The notes under the pieces were generated by a model, which saw only the letters and a list, made by a program, of their open reading frames with translations, was not told the origin of the DNA and did not search any database. Positions 46,792-59,300 of a stretch of 64,000 nt of DNA are shown in pieces. A program made the position numbers and the translations under genes. The stretch spans positions 893,815 through 957,814 of the forward strand of contig CAJHNH020008432.1 in assembly GCA_905116865.2 (NCBI GenBank), given 5' to 3'. This DNA comes from Candidula unifasciata. Lineage: Eukaryota > Mollusca > Gastropoda > Stylommatophora > Geomitridae. Each line of letters opens with the position of its first letter. Position 1 is the stretch's first letter.

Positions 46792-47031
46792 CGAGGAGTC
46801 GGAACCTGGTTTAGACGTTGCGGATGCGCTTTGTATCTATAGGGTGCTGGGTTAGATCTTACCTGCGGGCAATCTGGAAACAACCCACCTTGCGTTAGTT
46901 TACCAATCGTATCGAGAGCCGATCTTAAAGTAAGCAATGGATAACTACTGAAGGTAAAGTTGCCTAGTTAAACTACAAACAGGCAACACATGCTAGGGTT
47001 GGTTCTGCAACGTCCTGTAAAGAACACGCCA
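46792..47031 (+). mobile_element. SINE family A in unit 4
   Basis: Same position and structure as 31525-31764. Head GAGTCGGAACCTGGTTTAGA, tail GGTTCTGCAACGTCCTGTAA. Confidence 0.8.
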
Positions 47032-47377
47032 CTGTTATACTTTAGGTCGCGAACAAGGCCCAAATCTTTACTTGCTCAGGCCTGCTGAGTACATCGGGCT
47101 GATGTAGCCGCTACGGGTGGCTGAACTGTGGCTACCCTGGAGGTTACAGCGGGTATATGGGACTTGCCCAATTGGCTTATCATTCAGACTTAAATTATGT
47201 TATCGCAGGGTGATTAGACCTTCCGATGGGATGGGAAACAGAGGATCGATGAACGGATAAAAAGACTTCATTACTGAAGACTGAGACTGCAAGAATATGA
47301 AGTGAAAATGGATGAGGTCGGTCAAGAGCACGACGCCAAAGAATAAACATATACTAGCAAAGAACAAGTGTCATCCT

Positions 47378-47780
47378 AGTGATCATAGTCATCATGTGCC
47401 CTGTCTAGCAGCGTAGGCGCTCCTGTCACACTACAAACCTAGGTCCCTGTTATTTTCAATCAATTCCACCAATGATAATTCCACCATGCCATCACTGCAG
47501 GCCGTCAATCAATGTTTCTCCTGGTCTACCTCTGCCTCTTCACTACTGATCTTTCGAGTCATCACGATGTTCTTCTGTATCCCTCTTTTCATAAAATAGC
47601 CGAAGAACACGGACTGCCTCCTTTTTATTGTTGTATATAGTCTTCTGACGACATTAGCCATTTCTGGACCGTCATTGTTAGTCATTGTCTTTTAATGGTA
47701 CACGCAGCATGTGTCTCAGAAATCGCATCTCTAGGGCCAGGAAATTTTTCTTAATTTGTTCATTAACTTTGCGGGCGTCC
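47378..47780 (-). pseudogene. Nested LINE C-terminal fragment in unit 4
   Basis: Counterpart of 32099-32495, more decayed. CATCCT at 47372-47377 precedes it. Confidence 0.65.
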
Positions 47781-48433
47781 TTATCCGCTACATGCTGTTG
47801 GGTGTACTGAGGGTGGGATCAGAGCACTTATGTTCTAGACTGTCCCTTGTGCAGTGGGGATGGTCTGTCGATTGACTAGCTCAAGTACACTACTGAGCAG
47901 AACGACCAAATACATAAACGTTTTTTCCAAAGGGTTCAGAATAAATCACACAGGCCCGTCTGACGTCTTTATTTTTTTCGACGTTTTTATCAAGCTGTGT
48001 AAATCAGTATGGGTATATTTCATTCACAGTTAATTTCACGCCATTTTGTGTATATTTGACTCTTTCATAGTATAGACACCTATATGACAAAATTTTGGCT
48101 GTTCTTCGAGTTTACAACTCAATGATTACTGAGTCACTGTACTTTTTACGTTTAGTCAAAAACGCTGATTTCGGTAACTCATTAATCTTTGATCATTGAT
48201 CTTGGTCTAGGGCTGAGTTTCAGCAGTTCAATAGTTGTTTCCCTCTGTAAAGATGTTTTAACTGAGTGTTGTCATTTAGTCGTATTTTCGGTTAGAAGGT
48301 TTTGCTCATGTTTCAACTAAGTTTTGATTTACGTTGTCATTTAACCATTCTGGGTTGGCTGATGAGAGGCGATTTCTGGGCTACTGTGTTCAAGTATAGA
48401 CATCTTAAAAAACATACAGCCTAAGCGGTGCTC

Positions 48434-51400
48434 CAGGATAGAAATAATACTGACTATTTGGAATGGATTAATTTAAAAGATAGAAATAATACTATCTGGA
48501 ATGTTTTAATTTAAAGGATAGAAATAATACTGACTATTTCAATGGATTAATTTAAAAGATAGAAATAATACTGACTATCTGGAATTGATTAATTTAAAGG
48601 ATAGAAATAATACTGACTATTTGGAACGGATTAATTTAAATGATAGAAAAAATAGTGACTATTCGGAAAGGATTAATTTAAAGGAAAGAAATAATACTGA
48701 CTATCTGGAATGGAATAATTTAAAGAATAGAAATAATACTGACTATCTGGAATGGAATAATTTAAAGGATAGAAACAATACTGACTATTTGGAATAGATA
48801 AATTTAAAGTATATATAAATAATACTGACTTTTTTGGAATGAAATAATTTAAAGGATAGAATCAATACTGACTATCTGGAATGAAATAATTTAAAGGATA
48901 GAATCAATACTGACTATCTGGAATGAAATAATTTAAAGGATAGAATCAATACTGACTATCTGGAATGAAATAATTTAAAGGATAGAATCAATACTGACTA
49001 TCTGGAATGAAATAATTTAAAGGATAGAATCAATACTGACTATTTGGAATGAAATAATTTAAAGGATAGAATCAATACTGACTATCTGGAATGAAATAAT
49101 TCAAAGGATAGAATCAATACTGACTATCTGGAATGAAATAATTTAAAGGATAGAATCAATACTGACTATCTGGAATGAAATAATTTGAAGGATAGAATCA
49201 ATACTAACTATCTGGAATGAAATAATTCAAAGGATAGAATCAATACTGACTATCTGGAATGAAATAATTTAAAGGATAGAATCAATACTGACTATCTGGA
49301 ATGAAATAATTTGAAGCATAGAATCAATACTGACTATCTGGAATGAAATAATTTAAAGGATAGAATCAATACTGACTATCTGGAATGAAAGAATTTAAAG
49401 GATAGAATCAATACTGACTATCTGGAATGAAATAATTTAAAGGATAGAATCAATACTGACTATCTGGAATGAAATAATTTAAAGGATAGAATCAATACTG
49501 ACTAACTGGAATGAAATAATTTAAAGGATAGAATCAATACTGACTATCTGGAATGAAATAATTTAAAGGATAGAATCAATACTGACTATCTGGAATGAAA
49601 TAATTTAAAGAATAGAATCAATACTGACTATCTGGAATGAAATAATTTAAAGCATAGAATCAATACTGACTATCTGGAATGAAATAATTTAAAGGATAGA
49701 ATCAATACTGACTATCTGGAATGAAATAATTTAAAGGATAGAATCAATACTGACTATCTGGAATGAAATAATTTAAAGGATAGAATCAATACTGACTATC
49801 TGGAATGAAATAATTTGAAGGATAGAATCAATACTGACTATCTGGAATGAAATAATTTAAAGGATAGAATCAATACTGACTATCTGGAATGAAATAATTT
49901 AAAGGATAGAATCAATACTGACTATCTGGAATGAAATAATTTAAAGGATAGAATCAAAACTGACTATCTGGTATTAAAAAATTTAAAGGATAGAATCAAA
50001 ACTGACTATCTGGAATGAAATAATTTAAAGGATAGAATTAATACTGACTATCTGGAATGAAATAATTTAAAGGATAGAATCAATACTGACTATCTGGAAT
50101 GAAATAATTTAAAGGATAGAATCAATACTGACTAACTGGAATGAAATAATTTAAAGGATAGAATCAATACTGACTATCTGGAATGAAATATTTTAAAGGA
50201 TAGAATCAATACTGACTATCTGGAATGAAATAATTTAAAGAATAGAATCAATACTGACTATCTGGAATGAAATAATTTAAAGAATAGAATCAATACTGAC
50301 TATCTGGAATGAAATAATTTAAAGGACAGAATCAATACTGACTATCTGGAATGAAATAATTTAAAGGACAGAATCAATACTGACTATCTGGAATGAAATA
50401 ATTTAAAGGATAGAATCAATACTGACTATCTGGTATGAAATAATTTAAAGGATAGAATCAATATTGACTGTCTGGAATGAAATAATTTGAAGGATAGAAT
50501 CAATACTGACTATCTGGAATGAAATAATTTAAAGGATAGAAACAATACTGACTTTTTAGAATGAAATAATTTAAAGGATAGAATCAATACTGACTATCTG
50601 GAATGAAATAATTTAAAGGATAGAATCAATACTGACTATCTGGTATGAAATAATTTAAAGGATAGAATCAATACTGACTATCTGGAATGAAATAATTTAA
50701 AGGATAGAATCAATACTGACTATCTGGAATGAAATAATTTAAAGGATAGAATCAATACTGACTATCTGGAATGAAATAATTTAAAGGATAGAATCAATAC
50801 TGACTATCTGGAATGAAATAATTTAAAGGATAGAATCAATACTGACTATCTGGAATGAAATAATTTAAAGGATAGAATCAATACTGACTATCTGGAATGA
50901 AATAATTTAAAGAATAGAATCAATACTGACTATCTGGAATGAAATAATTTAAAGCATAGAATCAATACTGACTATCTGGAATGAAATAATTTAAAGGATA
51001 GAATCAATACTGACTATCTGGTATGAAATAATTTAAAGGATAGAATCAATACTGACTATCTGGAATGAAATAATTTAAAGGATAGAATCAATACTGACTA
51101 TCTGGAATGAAATAATTTAAAGGATAGAATCAATACTGACTATCTGGAATGAAATAATTTAAAGGATAGAATCAATACTGACTATCTGGAATGAAATAAT
51201 TTAAAGGATAGAATCAAAACTGACTATCTGGTATTAAAAAATTTAAAGGATAGAATCAAAACTGACTATCTGGAATGAAATAATTTAAAGGATAGAATTA
51301 ATACTGACTATCTGGAATGAAATAATTTAAAGGATAGAATCAATACTGACTATCTGGAATGAAATAATTTAAAGGATAGAATCAATACTGACTAACTGGA

Positions 51401-53199
51401 ATGAAATAATTTAAAGGATAGAATCAATACTGACTATCTGGAATGAAATAATTTAAAGGATAGAATCAATACTGACTATCTGGAATGAAATAATTTAAAG
51501 GATAGAATCAATACTGACTATCTGGAATGAAATAATTTAAAGAATAGAATCAATACTGACTATCTGGAATGAAATAATTTAAAGGACAGAATCAATACTG
51601 ACTATCTGAAATGAAATAATTTAAAGGACAGAATCAATACTGACTATCTGGAATTAAATAATTTAAAGGATAGAATCAATACTGACTATCTGGTATGAAA
51701 TAATTTAAAGGATAGAATCAATACTGACTATCTGGAATGAAATAATTTGAAAGATAGAATCAATACTGACTATCTGGAATGAAATAATTTAAAGGATAGA
51801 AACAATACTGACTTTTTAGAATGAAATAATTTAAAGGATAGAATCAATACTGACTATCTGGAATGAAATAATTTAAAGGATAGAATCAATACTGACTATC
51901 TGGTATGAAATAATTTAAAGGATAGAATCAATACTGACTATCTGGAATGAAATAATTTAAAGGATAGAATCAATACTGACTATCTGGAATGAAATAATTT
52001 AAAGGATAGAATCAATACTGACTATCTGGAATGAAATAATTTAAAGGATAGAATCAATACTGACTATCTGGATTGGATTATTTAAAGGATAGAATCAATA
52101 CTGACTATCTGGAGTGGAATAATTTAAAGGATAGAATCAATACTGACTATCTGGTATGAAATAATTTAAAGGATAGAATCAATACTGACTATCTGGAATG
52201 AAATAATTTGAAGGATAGAATCAATACTGACTATCTGGAATGAAATAATTTAAAGGATAGAATCAATACTGACTTTTTGGAATGAAATAATTTAAAGGAT
52301 AGAATCAATACTGACTATCTGGAATGAAATAATTTAAAGGATAGAATCAATACTGACTATCTGGTATGAAAAAATTTAAAGGATAGAATCAATACTGACT
52401 ATCTGGAATGAAATAATTTAAAGGATAGAATCAATACTGACTATCTGGAATGAAATAATTTAAAGGATAGAATCAATACTGACTATCTGGAATGAAATAA
52501 TTTAAAGGATAGAATCAATACTGACTAACTGGAATGAAATAATTTAAAGGATAGAATCAATACTGACTATCTGGAATGAAATAATTTAAAGGATAGAATC
52601 AATACTAACTATCTGGAATGAAATAATTTAAAGAATAGAATCAATACTGACTATCTGGAATGAAATAATTTGAAGGATAGAATCAATACTGACTATCTTT
52701 AATGAAATAATTTAAAGGATAGAATCAATACTGACTATCTGGAATGAAATAATTTAAAGGATAGAATCAATACTGACTATCTGGAATGAAATAATTTAAA
52801 GGATAGAATCAATACTGACTATCTGGTATGAAATAATTTAAAGGATAGAATCAATACTGACTATCTGGAATGAAATAATTTGAAGGATAGAATCAATACT
52901 GACTATCTGGTATGAAATAATTTAAAGGATAGAATCAATACTGACTATCTGGAATGAAATAATTTAAAGGATAGAATCAATACTGACTATCTGGAATGAA
53001 ATAATTTAAAGGATAGAATCAATACTGACTATCTGGAATGAAATAATTTAAAGGATAGAATCAATACTGACTATCTGGAGTGGAATAATTTAAAGGATAG
53101 AATCAATACTGACTATATGAAAGGTATTAATTTAAAGGATAAAAAAATCACTGACTATATGAAAGGTATTAATTTAAAGGATAAAAAAAATCACTGACT
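48434..53199. repeat. 42-bp satellite array, ~113 monomers, higher-order repeat
   Basis: The consensus monomer joins AATAATTTAAAGGATAGAAT and CAATACTGACTATCTGGAATGA. The left edge uses an older variant (GGATTAATTTAAA, GAAATAATACTGAC), and the right edge another (AAAGGTATTAATTTAAAGG). A rare monomer pair (GTATTAAAAAATTTAAAGG with CAAAACTGAC) recurs at 49957 and 51217, exactly 1260 bp = 30 monomers apart, with neighbouring variants in the same order. The 14-codon period gives an open frame at the left edge (48585-48797, RNNTDYLE repeats), but the consensus monomer contains TGA, so it is not coding. Confidence 0.97.
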
Positions 53200-54099
53200 G
53201 TTTACAACATAATGTGTTCCAAGAGAGAAATGACAGCAAAGATTTAATATCGCTTATCAGTCCTGTACGGTAGATTTGCTCAGTATGATGCAACTCTTTG
53301 AAATGCGACCCTCATAAGTTACCGATGTCAGAATTCAGTTTGTATTTTGATTGTATGTCGCCCCCCCCCCCCCCCCCCCACCCTTTTTTACGGTGCCGCC
53401 TGATGCAGCTGAATCTCTGTATCACAGCACGGCTTTGTACATGATGTTCCAGCAGAGAAATAACACAAAATATACAAGGTAGATTATGTTACAACAGAGA
53501 TGTAACAGTAACATGAACGTTGTGTTCACGGCAAGATGTAACATCGCTGTACTGTGTATTTATATTACAAAAGCGGGAAAAAAAGGGGAAAAGAGAGGGG
53601 AGGGGGTTCCCTCGCTGGTACTGTGTTTGTGTGTTCGTTTCTTCTCCGAAACATTCGCGCAGTTTTCACTGACCTTGACTTAGTCATATACAGAGTCTTT
53701 GAAATTCCATGTGTCGATTTTCATCCCATATCTAATATCTGCTTTTTTTTCCCGTCAAGTCGGTTCGTGGAATCTCTTTATTCTTCTGACAGCACTAAAT
53801 AAACCACTTTCGGTTTGCTAAGCCAGTCATTTTTTTTCAGACTTCCTAGAATCGTCCTAGACTATCAAATTCAGACTAGTGTTACACACCTTCCACTCTA
53901 GAATGTCCGAAACTGATGCTTAAAAAAAAAAAACGTTGTGACGCCATCTTGACCGGAAGTCCATATCCTATTTGCCACGCCATCTAGTTCGGAAGTGTAT
54001 ATCTAAAATCGAGTAATTAAATCATTAATTGGCACCATATATCCTACAGGCTTCTAGGCATCAAGGGTTCATCATTAAGCGATTCTGCGAGGTGTACTG
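53200..54099. other. Unique flank of the 42-bp array, duplicated at 62746-63645
   Basis: Contains a C run (53360-53380). Overlapping 60-90 codon frames (for example one including CNIAVLCIYITKAGKK) show no domain. Confidence 0.6.
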
Positions 54100-54330
54100 G
54101 GAAGCCGCTGTAGTGTAGCAGCTAGATGCTCGTCTGTGTATCCGAAGGTCGTAGGTTTTTTTTTTAAGACCTTGGGATGACCCAACATTAAATCAGTACC
54201 AGATAAATTCATTGGAGATAAAGGCGGCGAACGCTGACTATACCACACAACAAGTGGCGACTGGTCTATGAAATATAGGTCTAACCCTATGTGCCCAATA
54301 CGCCTAACGAGGGGGAAAGGGTTCTTTAAC
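54100..54330 (+). mobile_element. SINE family C copy (plus)
   Basis: Head GCCGCTGTAGTGTAGCAGCT, degraded B-box at a T run, then body ATCAGTACCAGATAAATTC, GGCGACTGGTCTATGAAATA and AGGTCTAACCCTATGTGCCC. These are reverse complements of the minus copies at 5866 and 7490. An antisense 118-codon frame over it is a repeat artefact. Confidence 0.78.
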
Positions 54331-55274
54331 ATTGCAAGGGATACGACGGTACGTAAGACACAGCCACCGTAACTCCCTGTTCTCCGCCTGCACATGTTGG
54401 CCTGGCTTTCATCCACTGACACTGTAAACACTGACTCTCAACCCTCATTACTTCACACATCACAACTACTCAACTTGTTTACTTTTAGAGAAACATAAAA
54501 GTGTAAAGTAGTTAAAATGTTTATTTACTTCTCCAATTTCAAAATCTCTTGCTTCTCATGTTTATTGCCTCCTCTGCGGGTTTCTTTCATTTTACTTTTC
54601 TTAGCTCATGTGTACTTTTTTTTCCAAATCGTGTGTTTTTTTTCTCCAAATAATTTACTTAATGGCCAGTGTGAACATTTTCCACGTAGGTGTTGACTTG
54701 TGTTACAATATAACATCACGTGAATTTGTTTCCCTTTGCTTACAAACGTGTCATGTTTGCCAACTGCTTTGTGCTCGAATAATAGAACTATTGAGTCAGC
54801 TATGTATACAGAGCTGCGTGTACATGTAGAATATAGACTATAGAACAATGTTTTCTAAAGTGGTCGCTACCGCCCTGAGGGTGGGGCGTTGAGACGGTTA
54901 AGGCGGCGGTAGCTGCTTCAATTAACAACTGAGGGCGCTGGGGCGCTCAAGGAGGATGGTAGAAGCTTCAGGTGCAGTTAGGTGCACTAGATTTTTTTTT
55001 TTTTTTTTCAGTTTGATAATAGAACAGAAGTAGAAGTGAACATTTTGATTAACTCTTCGATAGAAGAAGTAAACATTTTGATAAACTGTTCCGAAGAAGA
55101 AGTAAACATTTAGATGAACTATTCAGTAGAAGAAGTGAACATTTTTAAATGACCATTTTGTAAGACAACAAGAAAGAAGGGACTTAAAGATGAAAAAAGC
55201 AAATTTGTTTCTGCATCTTTCTATTGTTTGGATAACGGAAGTAATACACTGAAGAGTATGGTGGCAAATGGCTA
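54331..55274. other. No gene seen
   Basis: Local short repeats: GAAGAAGTAAACATTTTGAT-like units at about 55020-55145, and a G-rich decayed stretch at 54860-54960. Confidence 0.5.
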
Positions 55275-55365
55275 AGGAAAGAAAAACGAACGAACGAACG
55301 AACTTTATTTTCAAAGGGTCACAAATTTGGCACGCAGGCCCGTCTTACATTCGGCCCTTCCAGTC
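55275..55365 (-). mobile_element. Transposon end T, copy 2
   Basis: (GAAC)n, then TTTATTTTCAAAGGGTCAC, GGCACGCAGGCCCGTCTTAC and ATTCGGCCCTTC, matching 41405-41490. Confidence 0.65.
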
Positions 55366-55479
55366 AACCATCTTTCGCACAGCAGTTGTATTGTACTAAT
55401 AAAGCATGTTATGATCATATGATGATATGCATATTATGAATATTATAAAAAACACAAAAGCATGAGTTGTAAAGTGCAT

Positions 55480-56306
55480 GCAAAAACCTACGCGTGCATA
55501 CATACACCCACATACACACGCTCACCCACTCACTTACACACACATACATGCATGCATACATTACATACATACAGGTATATATACATACACACATACATAC
55601 AAACATGCATACAGGCATACACACATACACACAGGCATACGTACATACACACAAACATACGTACATAGATACAAACATACAGGCATACATACATACATTC
55701 ATACATACATACGTAATACAGGCATACACACATACAGTCATAAATACAGTCATGCATGGAGACACACACGGACACTCCCACAGAGACACACACACTCACT
55801 TAGACACAAATACAGACACACACACAGACACTTACATATAAACACACACACAGGGAAACACACAGCACACATATTTACATTCGTGCTTACACACTGACAC
55901 ACACACACATACGCAGACAAACATGCAGACACATACATACAGCCACATAGACACACACGCAGTCAAACACACACACACACACACACACAAATACAGACAA
56001 ACAGTCAGACAAACACGCAGAAATGCATACGCATACAAACACATAGAAATACACACGCAGACACATATATTCAGCACGCAAGGACATATACTCTGCATGC
56101 AGTCACATACAGACAACAAAGGGGCACACACAATACACACAGAGAAACACACATGCACAGACAGACAGACACATGCTGGCACATACACTCAAGCAGACAG
56201 ACATACAGACACCCACACACAGAAAGACGTACATACAGCCTCATAGACACACTCGCAGACAAAATACATAAACATACACAGGCAAACATGCAGACAAACA
56301 CATACT
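55480..56306. repeat. ACAT/ACAC-rich degenerate simple repeat
   Basis: About 800 bp of ACATACA, ACACACA and CAGACA mixtures. Many overlapping Thr/His or Cys/Val frames exist on both strands; all are compositional. Confidence 0.93.
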
Positions 56307-59300
56307 CCTCTATGCCTTGACCACAACATGCATCAGTTGATAAGCTGACACCCCTCTTTGCCTTGACCACAACATGCATCAGTCACTAGGCTGACACCCC
56401 TCTATGCCATGACAACATCAGGTATCAGTTCATGAGCTAACACCTCTATATGCAATGACAACAACAGGTATCAGTTTATGAGCTGACACGCCTCTATGCC
56501 ATGACCGAAACATGCATCAGTCAATGGGCTGACACCCCTCTATGCCATGAGAAGATCAGGTATCAGTTCATACCCCGACACTCTTCTATGCAATGACTAC
56601 AACATGTATCAGTTTATGAGCTGACACCCCTCTAAGCCATTAGAACAACAGTTATCAGGTAGTGGGCTGACAACCCCCTATGCCACTACAAAACGTTTTA
56701 TCAGTTCATGAGCTGACATCAACCTATGCCATGACAACAACAGGCATCAGTTTTTGTGCTGACACTCCTCTATTCAATGACAACAACAGGTATCATTTCA
56801 TGAGCTGACACCCCACTTAACCATGACCATAACATGTATTAGATCATAAGCTGAACACTCCTATTTGCCATGAACACAACATGTTTTCGTTCATGAGCTG
56901 AACACTCCTCTGTGCTATGACCATAACATCTATGAGCTCATGAGCTGACACCCCTCTATGCCATGATAACAACATGTATCAGTTTATGAGCTGACACTCC
57001 TTTATGCCATGACCACAACATGTATTAGTTGATGAGCTGACACCCTTTCTATGCCTTGACAACAACATGTATCAGTTCATGAGCTGACACCCTTTCTATG
57101 CCTTGACAACAACATGTATCAGTTCATGAGCTGACACCCCTCTATGCCATGACCATAACATGTATCAGTTCATGAGCTGACACCCCTCTATGCACTGACA
57201 ACAAAAGGCAATAGGTATCAGTTCATAAGCTGATACCACTCTATGCCATGATAAAAATTGCATCAGATCATGAGCAGACACCCCTCTATGCCATGACCAC
57301 AATAGGTATCATTCATGAGCTGAACACTCCTCTATGCCATAAAAACAACATGTATCAGTTTATGTGCTGAACACTCCTCTTTGACCTGACCATAACATGT
57401 ATCAGTTCATGAGCTGACACCCCTCTATGCCAAAACCTTAACATGTATCAGCTCATGAGCTGACACCCCTCTATGCCATAACCAAAACATGTATCAGTTT
57501 ATGTGCTGAACACTGCTCTTTGCCATGAAAACAACATGTATCAATTCACGAGCTGAACACTGCTCTTTGCCATGACCATAACATGTATCAGTTCATGAGC
57601 TGACACCCCTCTATGCCATGACTATAACATGTATCAGTTCATGAGCTGACGCCCCTCTATGCCTTGACCACAACATGTATTAGATAGTGAGCTGACACCC
57701 CTCTATGCCTTTACCACAATATGTAACAGTTCAAAAGCTTACACCCCTCTATGCAATGAAAACAACAGGTATTATTTCAAGAGCTGACATCCCTCTATGC
57801 CATGAACATAACATGCATCAGTTAATGGGCTGACACCACTCACTGCAATGACAACAAAAGGCAATAGTTTATGAGCGGAGACCCCTCTATGACGTGACAA
57901 AAACAGGTATCAGTTCATAAGCTCATACCCCTCATACCCTTCTGTGCCAAGATAAAAAGTTGCATCAGATCATGAGCCCTCTTTGCCACTCTATGCCATG
58001 ATGAAAATTGCATCAGATCATGAGCAGACACCTCTCTATGCCATGACAACAATAGGTATCATTCAAGAGCTGAACACTCCTCTATGCCATAACCACAACA
58101 TGTATCAGTTTATGAGCTGAACACTGCTCTTTGCCATGAAAACAACATGTATCAATTCACGAGCTGACACCCCTCTATGCCATGACCACAACATGTATCA
58201 ATTCATATGCTGACAATCCTCTGTGCCATGACCATAACATGTATCAGTTCATGAGCTGACACCCCTCTATGCCATGATCAAAACACGTATCAGTTCATGA
58301 GCTGACACCCCTCAATACCATGACCATAATATGTATCAGTTCATGAGCTGACACCCCTCTATGCCATAACAACAACATGTATCAGTTTATGAGCTGACAC
58401 CCCTCTATGCCATAACAACAACATGTATCAGTTCATGAGCTGACACCCCTCTGTGCCAAGATAAAAAGTCGCATCAGATCATGAGCTGGCACCCCTCTAT
58501 GCCATAACAACAATAGGTATCATTCATGAGCTGAACACTCCTCTATGATATAACCACAATATGTATCAGTTTATGAGCTGACACCCCTCTATGCCATGAC
58601 CACAACATGTATCAGTTCATATGCTGACAATCCTCTGTGCCATGATCAAAACACGTATCAGTTCATGAGCTGACACCCCTCTATGCCATTACCATAACAT
58701 GTATCAGTTCAGGAGCTGACACTCCTCTATGCCATGACCATAACATGTATCAGTTCATGAGCTGACACACCTCTATGTCATGACCACAACATGTATTAGT
58801 TCATGAGCTGACACCCCTCTATGCCATGACCACAACATGTATCAGTTCATAAGCTGACACCCCTCTATGCCATGACCACAACATGTATCAGTTCATAAGC
58901 TGACACCCCTCTATGCAATGACCATAACATGCATCAGTAAATGGGCTGACACCCTTCTATGCTTAGACAAAACGTTGTATCAGTTCATGAGCTTATACCT
59001 CTCTAGGAAAGACAAAACGTTGCATCAGATCATGAGCTGCCCCCCCCCCCCCTTTCCCTCTTTGCTATGACCACAATATGTATCAGTTTATGACCACAAC
59101 ATGTATCAGTTCATGAGCTGAACACTACTCTTTGCCATGAAAACAAGATGTATCAATTCACGAGCTGACACCCCTTTATGCCATGGTCACAACATGTATC
59201 AGTTAATGAGCTGACACCCCTCTATGCCATAAATACAACATGTATCAATTCAAGAGCTGACCACCCTCTATGCAATTATTATAACATGTATCAGTTCCTT

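Larger units (their letters stand above)
46595..48226. repeat. Duplicated unit 4 (pairs with 31320-32860), no receptor
   Basis: Collinear with unit 3: CACATGCGCTATAAATGATA, SINE A, RNase-H LINE words, nested LINE fragment, then GATCTTGGTCTAGGGCTGAG at the right limit. Where unit 3 passes into the tetranucleotide array and, further on, receptor 3, this copy runs into about 200 bp of unassigned sequence and the 42-bp satellite. Confidence 0.8.

Noticed and set aside
48585..48797. 70-codon repeat protein in the 42-bp satellite
   Set aside because: Only the edge variant lacks the stop; the consensus monomer has an in-frame TGA.
53486..53802. Overlapping frames in the satellite flank (also 63028-63346)
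   Set aside because: Both frames differ between the duplicates by indels and show no domain.
54075..54431. 118-codon minus-strand frame, also at 63621-63977
   Set aside because: It lies over a SINE copy; the second instance is the same DNA duplicated, so recurrence is not evidence of conservation.
55415..56379. Cys/Val-rich and Thr/His-rich frames
   Set aside because: Products of ACAT/ACAC repeats, open on several frames and both strands.
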